A stretch of DNA of 64,000 nt, from positions 62,001 through 126,000 of the forward strand of contig JAEYWD010000024.1 of NCBI GenBank assembly GCA_023429135.1, read 5' to 3'. The first letter of the stretch is position 1, and each line of letters opens with the position of its first letter. This stretch comes from Bacteroidota bacterium (lineage in GTDB: Bacteria > Bacteroidota > Bacteroidia > Bacteroidales > JAAUTT01). Positions 25,902 through 34,490 of the stretch are shown here, piece by piece. The position numbers were made by a program, and so were the translations under genes. Under the pieces are notes generated by a model. It worked only from the letters and a program-made list of their open reading frames with translations, was not told the DNA's origin and did not search any database.

Positions 25902-27650
25902 ATGAAAGACGATTCTAAAAAAGCAGAGCATCAACAAAAAGCCGGGGCTGGTATTTGGGGGCTTCTAAAGCCGTACTGGGGAATGGTGATTTTCATGGTG
26001 ATTTTTGCTTTGGTGAGCAGTGGTGTCAATCTTTTGATACCTAAAATTATTTCGCGGGGAATAGACTCCTTCACAGCCGGTAACTTTAATTTCCGGCTTA
26101 TTGTTGCTGAATTTCTTGGGGCGGCTTTGGTAATTTTTATCTTTACATATCTTCAAAGCGTTGTTCAAACCTATGCTTCCGAAAAGGTTGGCCGCGATCT
26201 ACGAACCCGTCTCGCCAATAAAATTTCAGCACAAACTTATTCTTTTGTTTTGAAAACGGGCCCTTCCAAATTGCTTACCAATCTTACTTCTGATATCGAT
26301 TCGGTGAAGATGTTTGTATCAATGGCTGTAGTAACCATTGTTTCGTCGGTTTTTGTGATTATCGGGACCTGTGTTTTGCTGGTAATTATAAATTGGAAGC
26401 TCGCCATACCTATTCTGATTAGCATCCCGCTTATCGGATTCTCTTTTTTCTATGTTTTTTCCAAAGTGAGGGTTTTGTTTAAAAAAAGCCGGGAAATTAT
26501 TGACTGGCTAAACAAGGTCATTAACGAAAGCATAATCGGAGCTTCCCTCATTAGGGTTATCAATGCGCAGCAAACCGAATATCATAAATTTCTGGAAGCA
26601 AATACCAAAGCAAGAGATCTGGGATTATCCATTCTCAGGTTGTTTGCTACTCTTATTCCAATCATCAATTTTGTATCGAATCTGGCAATGCTTACCATTC
26701 TTGCATTAGGCGGCCATTTTGTAATTTCCGGAAGCATGTCGCTTGGCGATTTTGCAGCTTTTAACAGCTATCTGGCTATCCTGATTTTTCCAATTATGAT
26801 GATTGGCTTTATGAGTAACATCATTGCCCAGGCATCAGCATCCTATGGTCGTATTTCTGTGGTTTTGGATTCACCTGTCGTTTCCGACGGAGGTATCCAC
26901 AAGGCAAACATCAAAGGCAATATTGAATTGAAAAATGTTACTTTATCCTATCAGGAGAAAGCGGTACTGAAAAATATCAATTTCAATATAAAGGCGCAGA
27001 GCCGCACTGCTGTTCTGGGCCCGACTGCCGCAGGGAAAAGTCAGTTGGTGTATTTGCTAACCGAATTGATAAAGCCCGATAGTGGTTCCATAACAATCGA
27101 TGGACGGGATATCACAACTTACGACAAGGAAAGTCTCCACAGCCAGGTTGGACTTGTTTTCCAGGATAGTGTAATGTTTAACATGAGCTTGCGCGAAAAT
27201 ATTGCTTTCAGCGATAAGGTAACAGATGAATCGCTGCGTAAGGCGATTTCCACGGCTGAACTTACCGATTTTGTTGAATCCCTCCCTCAAAAGCTCGATA
27301 CTATTGTTACCGAGCGTGGAACAAGCCTTTCGGGAGGACAAAAGCAACGCATTATGCTGGCCAGGGCTCTTGCTGTTAATCCCAAAATACTTTTGCTGGA
27401 CGACTTCACCTCCCGTGTCGACCGCAAAACAGAGCGTAAAATTCTTTGTAATCTCGAAAACAACTATCCTGAGCTTACCTTGTTGAGTATTACTCAGAAA
27501 GTGAGCTCGGTAAAAGATTTTGAGCAGATTATTCTGTTGATGGAAGGCGAGATTATTGCCAAAGGAACCCACAAGGAGCTGATGGATTCCTGTCCTGAAT
27601 ATGTGCAGATTTATAATTCACAAAAGAGCACCAGTCATTATGAAGTATAA
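25902..27650 (+). CDS. ABC exporter half-transporter, degenerate-site NBD subunit
   Basis: This 582 aa protein has an N-terminal six-helix exporter membrane domain (about 25-310) and a C-terminal NBD (about 340-575). Walker A GPTAAGKS is at 373-380 and the signature LSGGQ at 476-480. Walker B ends in Asp501 (LLLDDF) where the catalytic Glu should be, and the switch His is replaced by Gln532 (SITQK). The next gene has the complementary defect, so the two form an asymmetric heterodimer of the TM287/288 or BmrCD kind. They overlap by 11 bp. Substrate is unknown; multidrug or lipid export is possible. Confidence 0.92.
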   Translation: MKDDSKKAEHQQKAGAGIWGLLKPYWGMVIFMVIFALVSSGVNLLIPKIISRGIDSFTAGNFNFRLIVAEFLGAALVIFIFTYLQSVVQTYASEKVGRDLRTRLANKISAQTYSFVLKTGPSKLLTNLTSDIDSVKMFVSMAVVTIVSSVFVIIGTCVLLVIINWKLAIPILISIPLIGFSFFYVFSKVRVLFKKSREIIDWLNKVINESIIGASLIRVINAQQTEYHKFLEANTKARDLGLSILRLFATLIPIINFVSNLAMLTILALGGHFVISGSMSLGDFAAFNSYLAILIFPIMMIGFMSNIIAQASASYGRISVVLDSPVVSDGGIHKANIKGNIELKNVTLSYQEKAVLKNINFNIKAQSRTAVLGPTAAGKSQLVYLLTELIKPDSGSITIDGRDITTYDKESLHSQVGLVFQDSVMFNMSLRENIAFSDKVTDESLRKAISTAELTDFVESLPQKLDTIVTERGTSLSGGQKQRIMLARALAVNPKILLLDDFTSRVDRKTERKILCNLENNYPELTLLSITQKVSSVKDFEQIILLMEGEIIAKGTHKELMDSCPEYVQIYNSQKSTSHYEV

Positions 27651-29403
27651 TCTCAACGATATTACAGGCCCTGAAGATCAGAAAAAGCCTACGCTTGTTG
27701 TGCTCCAAAAACTTCTTGGTCTTATTCGCGAAGAACGCAAAAACCTGGTGATTGCCTTTATCTTCATTTTTGTGAATGCTGGTTTGGGTTTAATGGGACC
27801 TTATCTGATTGGCTATACGGTTGACCATTACATACAAACAAAGCAGTTCCAGGGAGTTCTTAAGTTTTCAGGTATTTTGCTGGCCATCTATCTCACCGTT
27901 TTTGTTACCAATTACCTTCAGATCATCCTGATGGGAGGGGTAGGGCAACGGATGCTTTTCAGTCTTCGTAATGCCGTGTTTACAAAACTTCAGGAGCTGC
28001 CGGTCGATTTTTTCAATCAGAATAAAGCAGGTGATCTTATTTCGCGCATTAATAACGATACTGATAAGTTAAATCAGTTCTTTTCCCATTCGTTGATGCA
28101 GTTTATCAGCAGCATTTTTGTAATGGTTGGCGCAGGCATTTTTCTGCTGAGCATCGATTTACCCTTGGGAGCAGCAGCTCTGGCGCCTGCTTTGCTTATC
28201 TGGATATTTACCAAAGCCATTTCTCCCTGGGTAAAGAGGAAGAATGCTGCAAGTCTTAAAAGCGTTGGAGGTTTAAGTGCCGAAATCCAGGAGAGTCTCA
28301 ATAACTTCAAAGTAATTGTTGCTTTCAACAGGCGCGACTATTTCCGCGAGCGTTTTAACGAAGTGAACCAGCACAATTACAATGCTGCAGTAAGTGCCGG
28401 TATGGCCAATAACGTGCTGGCTCCCGTGTATGGACTTTTTGCAAATATTGGTCAGCTTGTTGTATTGGCTTTGGGAATATATTTGATATTACACGGAAGT
28501 TTTACCCTGGGACTTTTGATAGGCTTTTTGGGGTACGTGGTTAATTTTTATAATCCTTTACGCCATCTGGCCGGATTGTGGGCCAGCTTTCAGATTGCCA
28601 TGGCAGCCTGGGACCGTATTTCGGTAATACTCTCCCTCGAGTCGAACCTGAAGATGGTCGAAATCAACCAAATGGCCCCAACAAGGTCATTTATATCTTT
28701 TCAGGATGTTTCGTTTAAATATCCTAGTGGGAAGGAGGTTCTATACCATGTGAATTTCGAGATGGAGCGGGGTAAAACCTACGCTTTTGTTGGTCCGACC
28801 GGAGGCGGAAAAACCACAACTGCATCGCTCATTGCCCGGCTTTACGATGCCACAAAAGGTACTGTATTTCTTGACGGACGTGATATACGATCCTATACTG
28901 CTGCTGAACGTACAAGAAAGATAGGATTTATTCTTCAGGATCCATTTTTATTCAGCGGTACCATCCGCGATAATATTCTTTTTGGAAATCAGGAATTCCA
29001 GGGATACAGCAACGATCAGTTGCAACAGGAAATTGCTGCTGCCGGACTTGAGAGTCTGCTCGAGCGTTTCGATAAAGGTTTGGATACCGAAGTGCAAACC
29101 ACCGGCGACGGCATAAGTCTGGGACAAAAACAGCTCATCGCTTTTATGCGCGCCGTACTTCGTAAACCTGAGCTTTTAATCCTCGACGAAGCCACTGCAA
29201 ATATCGATACCATTACCGAACAACAGCTCGAAACTATCCTCAAAAAGCTGCCATCATCAACCACACGGGTCATTATAGCCCACAGATTAAACACTATCGA
29301 AAATGCCGATGAAATATTCTTTGTGAACACTGGAAAAGTTCAACGCGCCGGTTCGCTTGAAGATGCAGTGAATCTGCTGTTGCACGGGAAACGGGAAAGC
29401 TGA
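27640..29403 (+). CDS. ABC exporter half-transporter, catalytic-site NBD subunit
   Basis: The ATG at 27640 (587 aa) overlaps the previous gene by 11 bp. An ORF start at 27601 lies deep inside that gene and is not credible. The membrane domain spans about 35-325. The NBD has Walker A GPTGGGKT at 385-392, Walker B with catalytic Glu517 (LLILDEAT) and switch His548 (IIAHRL). Its signature reads ISLGQ (492-496) instead of LSGGQ. Together with its partner this leaves one consensus and one degenerate ATP site. It ends 4 bp from a convergent LytTR regulator gene. Confidence 0.93.
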   Translation: MKYNLNDITGPEDQKKPTLVVLQKLLGLIREERKNLVIAFIFIFVNAGLGLMGPYLIGYTVDHYIQTKQFQGVLKFSGILLAIYLTVFVTNYLQIILMGGVGQRMLFSLRNAVFTKLQELPVDFFNQNKAGDLISRINNDTDKLNQFFSHSLMQFISSIFVMVGAGIFLLSIDLPLGAAALAPALLIWIFTKAISPWVKRKNAASLKSVGGLSAEIQESLNNFKVIVAFNRRDYFRERFNEVNQHNYNAAVSAGMANNVLAPVYGLFANIGQLVVLALGIYLILHGSFTLGLLIGFLGYVVNFYNPLRHLAGLWASFQIAMAAWDRISVILSLESNLKMVEINQMAPTRSFISFQDVSFKYPSGKEVLYHVNFEMERGKTYAFVGPTGGGKTTTASLIARLYDATKGTVFLDGRDIRSYTAAERTRKIGFILQDPFLFSGTIRDNILFGNQEFQGYSNDQLQQEIAAAGLESLLERFDKGLDTEVQTTGDGISLGQKQLIAFMRAVLRKPELLILDEATANIDTITEQQLETILKKLPSSTTRVIIAHRLNTIENADEIFFVNTGKVQRAGSLEDAVNLLLHGKRES

Positions 29404-29407
29404 AAGT

Positions 29408-30121
29408 TCATAGAAAATTCTTATCCAGAAATTCCTGGAACTTTCCTTTATACTGGTCTCCTATGGGTATGTAGTTTTTTCCAAAAACAATCCTGCTGCG
29501 ATCGATGGTTTCAATTTTTTCAAGATTCACTATAAAAGACCTATGAACCCTCAAAAATTTATCAGCAGGGAGTTTTGTTTCAAGAACCTTAAGTGATGAG
29601 AGAGAAATTACAGCCTTATCTGACCTTGTGGTATATACTTTTACATACTCTTTCAACCCTTCAATATAAAGAATATCCCGAAAATTCATTCGTTTGATTT
29701 TATAATCCGATTTTAAAAACAGAAATTCATTGGTCGATTGAACTTCATCGGCAGGTTTGGTTTTTGATCTTATCATTCTTTCAGCCTTGTGAACCGAAGT
29801 AAGGAATTCCTCATACGTAAAAGGTTTTAACAGATAATCGGCAACATCGAGCTTAAAGCCATCAACAGCGTATTTATTAAAAGCGGTTGTAAAAATCACA
29901 ACAGGTCCATTCACCATCGATCTTGTAAATTCAATTCCATTCAGTCCCGGCATTTGAATATCAGTAAAAACAATATCTACATGGTTTTTACTTACATATT
30001 GAGCTGCCTCCAGTGGGTTTTCGAACTGACCGGCTAATACCAAATCAGGTGTTTTCTGAATATACTCCACTACCGACTGAAGAGCAAGAGGTTCATCATC
30101 TATTGCTATAACCGTTATCAT
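29408..30121 (-). CDS. LytTR-family response regulator
   Basis: This 237 aa protein has a receiver domain (about 1-120) with D8/D9, phospho-acceptor Asp54 in VFTDIQMPGLNG, VIFTTAFNKYA and YLLKPFTYEEF. A LytTR DNA-binding domain spans about 140-237, with KFLRVHRSFIVNLEKIE and FGKNYIPIGDQY. One base separates it from the upstream kinase gene, so it forms a two-component pair with it. The neighbouring MacB-type permease upstream on the same strand is a plausible target. Confidence 0.94.
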   Translation of the reverse strand: MITVIAIDDEPLALQSVVEYIQKTPDLVLAGQFENPLEAAQYVSKNHVDIVFTDIQMPGLNGIEFTRSMVNGPVVIFTTAFNKYAVDGFKLDVADYLLKPFTYEEFLTSVHKAERMIRSKTKPADEVQSTNEFLFLKSDYKIKRMNFRDILYIEGLKEYVKVYTTRSDKAVISLSSLKVLETKLPADKFLRVHRSFIVNLEKIETIDRSRIVFGKNYIPIGDQYKGKFQEFLDKNFL

Positions 30122-30122
30122 T

Positions 30123-31199
30123 TTATGGCTGAATAGTTAAATTCACTTCAAATCTATCTTTTGTTCTCTTGATCTCCAATGTATGCCTGTTAGGATAAAT
30201 CAGGCTCAGCCGCTTTTTTAAATTCTCAAGGCCAATTCCTGAAGATGTTAGGAGCGATTCATAATTTCCAGGTTGTACACCATTTTCACATTTAAATATG
30301 ATGCCATTTTCGCTACATGCAAGACTAATATTTATAAACGATTCTTCCTGCACACTAATCCCATATTTGAATGCATTTTCAACTAATGAAATAAAAAGTA
30401 AGTGAGGAATCAGCAAACCAAAGTATTCAGTCGGAAAGTTAATGTTAAGATTTGTTTTGGCGCCTACTCTCAGCTTCATCAGATCAATATAATTGTTCAT
30501 GAAATCAATCTCATCACTTAATGGCTTATTGTCCTGGCCCGATTCATTAATTGCATATCGCATCAACCGCGACAGTTTTATGACGGCATTCTTTGAGTCC
30601 TCGTTATTTTTACCTATCAGATAATGAATGTTGTTTAATGTATTGAAAAAGAAATGCGGGCTGATCTGGTTTTTCAAAATGGCAAGTTCTGCATTCAGCT
30701 TTGCTTTTTCAACCTCCTCCTGTATTTTTTCTATTTTAAACTGATGCTCAAGTACTTTTATGCCAAGCGAAAGAAAGACCACAAAGAGTGAGGATGATAA
30801 GTAGCTTACCATGTGGGGACCCATCAGTGGTAATTTCAGTCTCATACCTCCCGGAGGAAAGGGTATAGGTTTCTGATATCCCTCTGGTTTAACTTTTTCA
30901 AGGTAGTCTAAAACAAGCGCATTGGAAATATCTGAAATATAATAGAAACAGGCTATTAGAGCCAGTGCAGAAAGGTAATATTTTATTCTTTTTTTCTGAA
31001 AAAACAGTTTGGGTACCAGCAAAAGATAATTGGTGTAAAAAAGCAGGCCGTTTACCATTGTATATGAATAATAGAGCAGGAGGAAATTACTGCCAAGTTG
31101 GAGTCTCTTTGCCGTATAGAGTGGTAAGGACAGAAGAACAGCCCAAACAAGCAGGTGAACTACCACCCGGATGGTTACCTCTCTGGTTGCTTTACTCAT
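30123..31199 (-). CDS. LytS/YehU-type sensor histidine kinase
   Basis: This 358 aa protein has four predicted membrane helices (about 12-30, 38-62, 74-96, 130-150) and a short coiled coil at about 150-172. The His_kinase domain carries phospho-acceptor His182 in LKNQISPHFFFNTLNNIH and an ATPase region with LVENAFKYG and SSGIGLENLKKRL. No periplasmic domain is present. It is cotranscribed with the LytTR regulator, with 1 bp between the genes. Confidence 0.93.
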   Translation of the reverse strand: MSKATREVTIRVVVHLLVWAVLLSLPLYTAKRLQLGSNFLLLYYSYTMVNGLLFYTNYLLLVPKLFFQKKRIKYYLSALALIACFYYISDISNALVLDYLEKVKPEGYQKPIPFPPGGMRLKLPLMGPHMVSYLSSSLFVVFLSLGIKVLEHQFKIEKIQEEVEKAKLNAELAILKNQISPHFFFNTLNNIHYLIGKNNEDSKNAVIKLSRLMRYAINESGQDNKPLSDEIDFMNNYIDLMKLRVGAKTNLNINFPTEYFGLLIPHLLFISLVENAFKYGISVQEESFINISLACSENGIIFKCENGVQPGNYESLLTSSGIGLENLKKRLSLIYPNRHTLEIKRTKDRFEVNLTIQP

Positions 31200-31272
31200 T
31201 CCTGAAATTAAGTTTATTCAGATTCATTACGAAGATAAGCTATCCTTGTATTTTTTAAGTACAACTAACCTG

Positions 31273-33720
31273 TTATTCTGTTCCTAAACTCTTCACAGGA
31301 TTCGCGTTCGCAGCTTTTATAGCCTGGTAGCTTACTGTTGCAAGGGCAATAATTACTGAAACCAATCCACTCGCCACAACTAACCACCAACTGATATGGA
31401 TACGATATGCATAATCCTGCAGCCACTGCTGCATGTAATGCCAGGCCAGGGGCGAGGCTATCACAAAGGCAATTGTTATGAGTATAATAAATTCTTTCGA
31501 AAACATGTACACAATATTGCCTGCATTTGCGCCCAGTACTTTACGAATTCCGACCTCCTTTTTTCGCTGTACCGCCATAAATGAGGCAAGACCATAAAGC
31601 CCAAGACAGCTAAGAATGAGGGCGATTGCTGCAAAAATTTTATATAATTGTGACAACTGATTTTGCTGTTTATAAAAACTTGCTACTTTTTCGTCCAGAA
31701 ATCTGTATTCGTAAACAAAGTTTGGCAGTGTTTGCTCCCATATATTTTTAACAGAGAGCAAAGCTGAAGATATATTTTTTGTTTCCAGCTTTATGCCTGC
31801 CTGACTGTATATGGTTATGTTTGTGGCAATAAGCAACGGCGCAATATTATTACGAAACGACCGGTCGTTAAAGTCTTTTAGCACACCAACAACCGGGCAT
31901 TTTATCTGATCGCCCCATATACTAATTTCTTTATTTAATATTTCTTCTGGATCTTTTATACCTAAACTTTTCATCAGCGACTCGTTCACTAAAAATTCTC
32001 TTGTCATCTCCGAGGGTTGCAGATTTCTTCCGGCTATAAGTTGTAATTTATACGTTGACACATATTCTTCATCGGCGAATTTGGTAATAGCTTTAAAGCC
32101 TGCCTCTTTTATGGCGTGATCAAACTTGAGTGTGCTCCAGATGTCATTACCATCCTCTATGGGAGTGTTTGAACTGAAACTTAATGACTTCACTCCGTTT
32201 ACTGATAATAGCTGCTGCTTTAAATAATCAGCTCTTTTGAACCAAACAGTATCAGTACGGAAGGGTATATTGATAATGGTCTCTTTATCAAAACCTAAGG
32301 GTTGATCCATAAAATACTTCATTTGCTTAACAATGACAAGCGTTCCGATGATGAGCGCCTGGGCAATAATGAATTGAAACACTACCAAACTTCTTCGCAA
32401 CGAAATTCCCCTGCCTGTATTTGTTGTGAGTTTACTCTTTAAAGCAACAACAGGATTGAATCGTGATAAAACAACCGAAGGATATAAACCGGCAAGTGCT
32501 GTTACAGCGAATGTTATAGCTAAAAGAAAGAGAATAAGGGCAGGATTGGAGTACAGGTTGAATAAAAGAGAAAACTCCAGAAGTTGACTTACATAAGGTA
32601 ACGCTACAATTGTGACAAGTGCTGCAAGCAATACTGCTGCTGTAACAATCAGAAATGTTTCGACGATGAACTGGATTTGTAGAAGCGATTTATTACTCCC
32701 CAAAACTTTGCGAACGCCAATTTCTTTTGAGCGGTTAGCAGCCTGGGCTGTGGAAAGATTGATAAAGTTTACGCATGCAATTAGCAATATGAATGCTGCA
32801 ATAAGCCATAATACGTTTATCAGCTCGCGACTGATTGTTTTGTTGCTGTAATTTCCGGTTTGTGTATCGTAATGAACGGCACTCAGCGGCTGAATGATAT
32901 GGCTGTCGTTGTTTTCGGCCGATTGGACTTCTTTTGAATAGGCTCTTAATTGTCGGTTAAAATCTTCGGCAGAAGCATTCGGGGGCATTAGAACGTAGCA
33001 ACCAAACCCTGAATTAGTCCTGTCCTCCCAATCGGTTGATTGTGCCATAAGACTTCCGGAAAATCCTGTTCCGTATGCCACTACAATTTTTAATTGAAAA
33101 TCAGTATTTGCAGGTATGGTTGAGAGAATTCCCGATACCTTGAGTATTTCCGTACCATGTTCGAATATATAGCCACCCACCTCCAGTTTAATGGTTTTCC
33201 CGGGAGCCGTTTTCCAGTCACCAAAATATTTTTCAGCGGTTTCTTTGGTTAGCAAAACATTATTGGGGTCTTTTAACGACTCATACGAACCTGAGAGCAG
33301 AGGGAAATTAAACATTTTAAAAAATGAGGGCTCCGTAAAAAACACCCCCTCGGTTTCTTTAAATGCCTTTATTGTGGTTCCGTTTTCGTCAGGGATGAGT
33401 AGTTTGTCGTCGTGACTTGCAAAAATTGGTGCCACTTGTTCTATTTGGGAAAATGAGGCTTTTATTGCTGCAGGCAATGGAAAGGGAATATCTTTTCCAT
33501 ATTTGGTATTTGCAGCATCTGTATTATGATATTCGGTTAGAACACGATAAATACGCTCTTTCTCTGCGTGAAAATTATCAAAGCTCAGATGGTATTGTAT
33601 AATGATAAAGATCGTCATACAAACTGCAATACCAACTGCCAGGCCTATAATGTTAAGTATCGCGTAATTCCTGTTGCGTTTTAAACTTCTTAGTGCGGTT
33701 TTGAAAAATGTATTAAACAT
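31273..33720 (-). CDS. MacB/FtsX-type ABC transporter permease
   Basis: The start at 33720 (MFNTFFKTALRSLKRNRNY) gives 815 aa. Upstream in-frame codons to 33870 are rejected because they would place a perfect TAACTTTG promoter box inside the gene. The layout is the duplicated MacB_PCD-FtsX form: helix at about 20-45, a large periplasmic domain, a helix cluster at about 300-420 including SKEIGVRKVLGSNK, then a second periplasmic domain and final helices with KKEVGIRKVLGANAG. These permeases act in mechanotransmission with a separate ATPase, which is absent here. A LytTR two-component pair follows on the same strand. Confidence 0.88.
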   Translation of the reverse strand: MFNTFFKTALRSLKRNRNYAILNIIGLAVGIAVCMTIFIIIQYHLSFDNFHAEKERIYRVLTEYHNTDAANTKYGKDIPFPLPAAIKASFSQIEQVAPIFASHDDKLLIPDENGTTIKAFKETEGVFFTEPSFFKMFNFPLLSGSYESLKDPNNVLLTKETAEKYFGDWKTAPGKTIKLEVGGYIFEHGTEILKVSGILSTIPANTDFQLKIVVAYGTGFSGSLMAQSTDWEDRTNSGFGCYVLMPPNASAEDFNRQLRAYSKEVQSAENNDSHIIQPLSAVHYDTQTGNYSNKTISRELINVLWLIAAFILLIACVNFINLSTAQAANRSKEIGVRKVLGSNKSLLQIQFIVETFLIVTAAVLLAALVTIVALPYVSQLLEFSLLFNLYSNPALILFLLAITFAVTALAGLYPSVVLSRFNPVVALKSKLTTNTGRGISLRRSLVVFQFIIAQALIIGTLVIVKQMKYFMDQPLGFDKETIINIPFRTDTVWFKRADYLKQQLLSVNGVKSLSFSSNTPIEDGNDIWSTLKFDHAIKEAGFKAITKFADEEYVSTYKLQLIAGRNLQPSEMTREFLVNESLMKSLGIKDPEEILNKEISIWGDQIKCPVVGVLKDFNDRSFRNNIAPLLIATNITIYSQAGIKLETKNISSALLSVKNIWEQTLPNFVYEYRFLDEKVASFYKQQNQLSQLYKIFAAIALILSCLGLYGLASFMAVQRKKEVGIRKVLGANAGNIVYMFSKEFIILITIAFVIASPLAWHYMQQWLQDYAYRIHISWWLVVASGLVSVIIALATVSYQAIKAANANPVKSLGTE

Positions 33721-33759
33721 AGGCAAGCTGCTTTTATGAAGATGAGCGTTTAGCACATT

Positions 33760-33767
33760 CAAAGTTA
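33760..33767 (-). promoter_or_regulatory. -7 box of the MacB-type permease gene
   Basis: The minus strand reads TAACTTTG, 39 bp before the ATG at 33720. An ATTG lies about 24 bp upstream of it as a weak -33. It supports the shorter start for the permease. Confidence 0.5.
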
Positions 33768-34030
33768 TGCAGACATGGATGCTTAAAAAAACAATATATA
33801 AGTACAGGGATCTTTTTATTACCAAAAGTCGATTTTTATCTATCAGTTTGTTCTTTGTGATGTCAACCAAAACTTACTCTGTTGAGTATAATTTCCTTTG
33901 AGATCTCAGTTGCCTTTTACATGGCAGACCCTCTTCCTATTAATCGATAATCAAATATATCACTAATCATTTAAACAATAGGATTGGTCATTATTCATCC
34001 TTATTATATGTTAGATAAAAATTAAATATC

Positions 34031-34038
34031 TAACTTTG
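34031..34038 (+). promoter_or_regulatory. -7 box of the single-domain response regulator gene
   Basis: TAACTTTG matches TAnnTTTG, 23 bp before the ATG at 34062. A purine-rich CGGAGA immediately precedes the ATG, too close to serve as a normal ribosome site. Confidence 0.45.
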
Positions 34039-34061
34039 ACTCGAATTTTATACTCGGAGAT

Positions 34062-34490
34062 ATGGAAAGGGAAAAATTGGTATTTGTAGTTGATGATGAT
34101 CGGATTATCCGTAATTTTTTGGAGTATACCTTCTTAGGCAAGACAAACTATCGGATAAAAACCTTTCCGACCGTTGAGGAGTGTTTGGAGAATCTTCATT
34201 TCCGACCCAATCTTATTGTTCTGGATCACTCTTTTATTTCAGAGTCAAATACATTGATGACAGGGTTGGAAGCACTAAAAAAAATTAGAAATCAGGATGA
34301 GCAAACTTCTGTAATAGTTCTATCCAGTTCAACCGATGAAAGTTTGATAGAGGAATATAAATCAAACGGCGCTTCAGCCTTCATCCATAAAGAGGGTTAT
34401 TTTATAAATACACTTCTTAATGTTATCGAAACGGGCGAAAGGGATGAATTTGCATACTTTTTTAACTGTCCTGTTGAGCCAGTTTCTTAA
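34062..34490 (+). CDS. Single-domain response regulator
   Basis: This 142 aa protein is just a CheY-like receiver: acidic VVDDDR at 9-14, phospho-acceptor Asp55 in LIVLDHSF, Ser/Thr in VIVLSSSTDE and the conserved Lys in AFIHKEGYF. It has no output domain, so it must act through a partner protein or phosphorelay. No kinase gene is adjacent on the same strand. Its last 29 bp overlap the 3' end of the convergent helicase gene. Confidence 0.88.
   Translation: MEREKLVFVVDDDRIIRNFLEYTFLGKTNYRIKTFPTVEECLENLHFRPNLIVLDHSFISESNTLMTGLEALKKIRNQDEQTSVIVLSSSTDESLIEEYKSNGASAFIHKEGYFINTLLNVIETGERDEFAYFFNCPVEPVS

Noticed and set aside
27057..27572. 171-codon minus-strand frame
   Set aside because: Antisense to the ATP-binding domain of the first ABC exporter subunit; it is explained by codon constraints of that gene.
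33721..33870. Fifty extra N-terminal residues on the MacB-type permease
   Set aside because: They precede the conserved cytoplasmic start of the family and contain a TAACTTTG promoter box.
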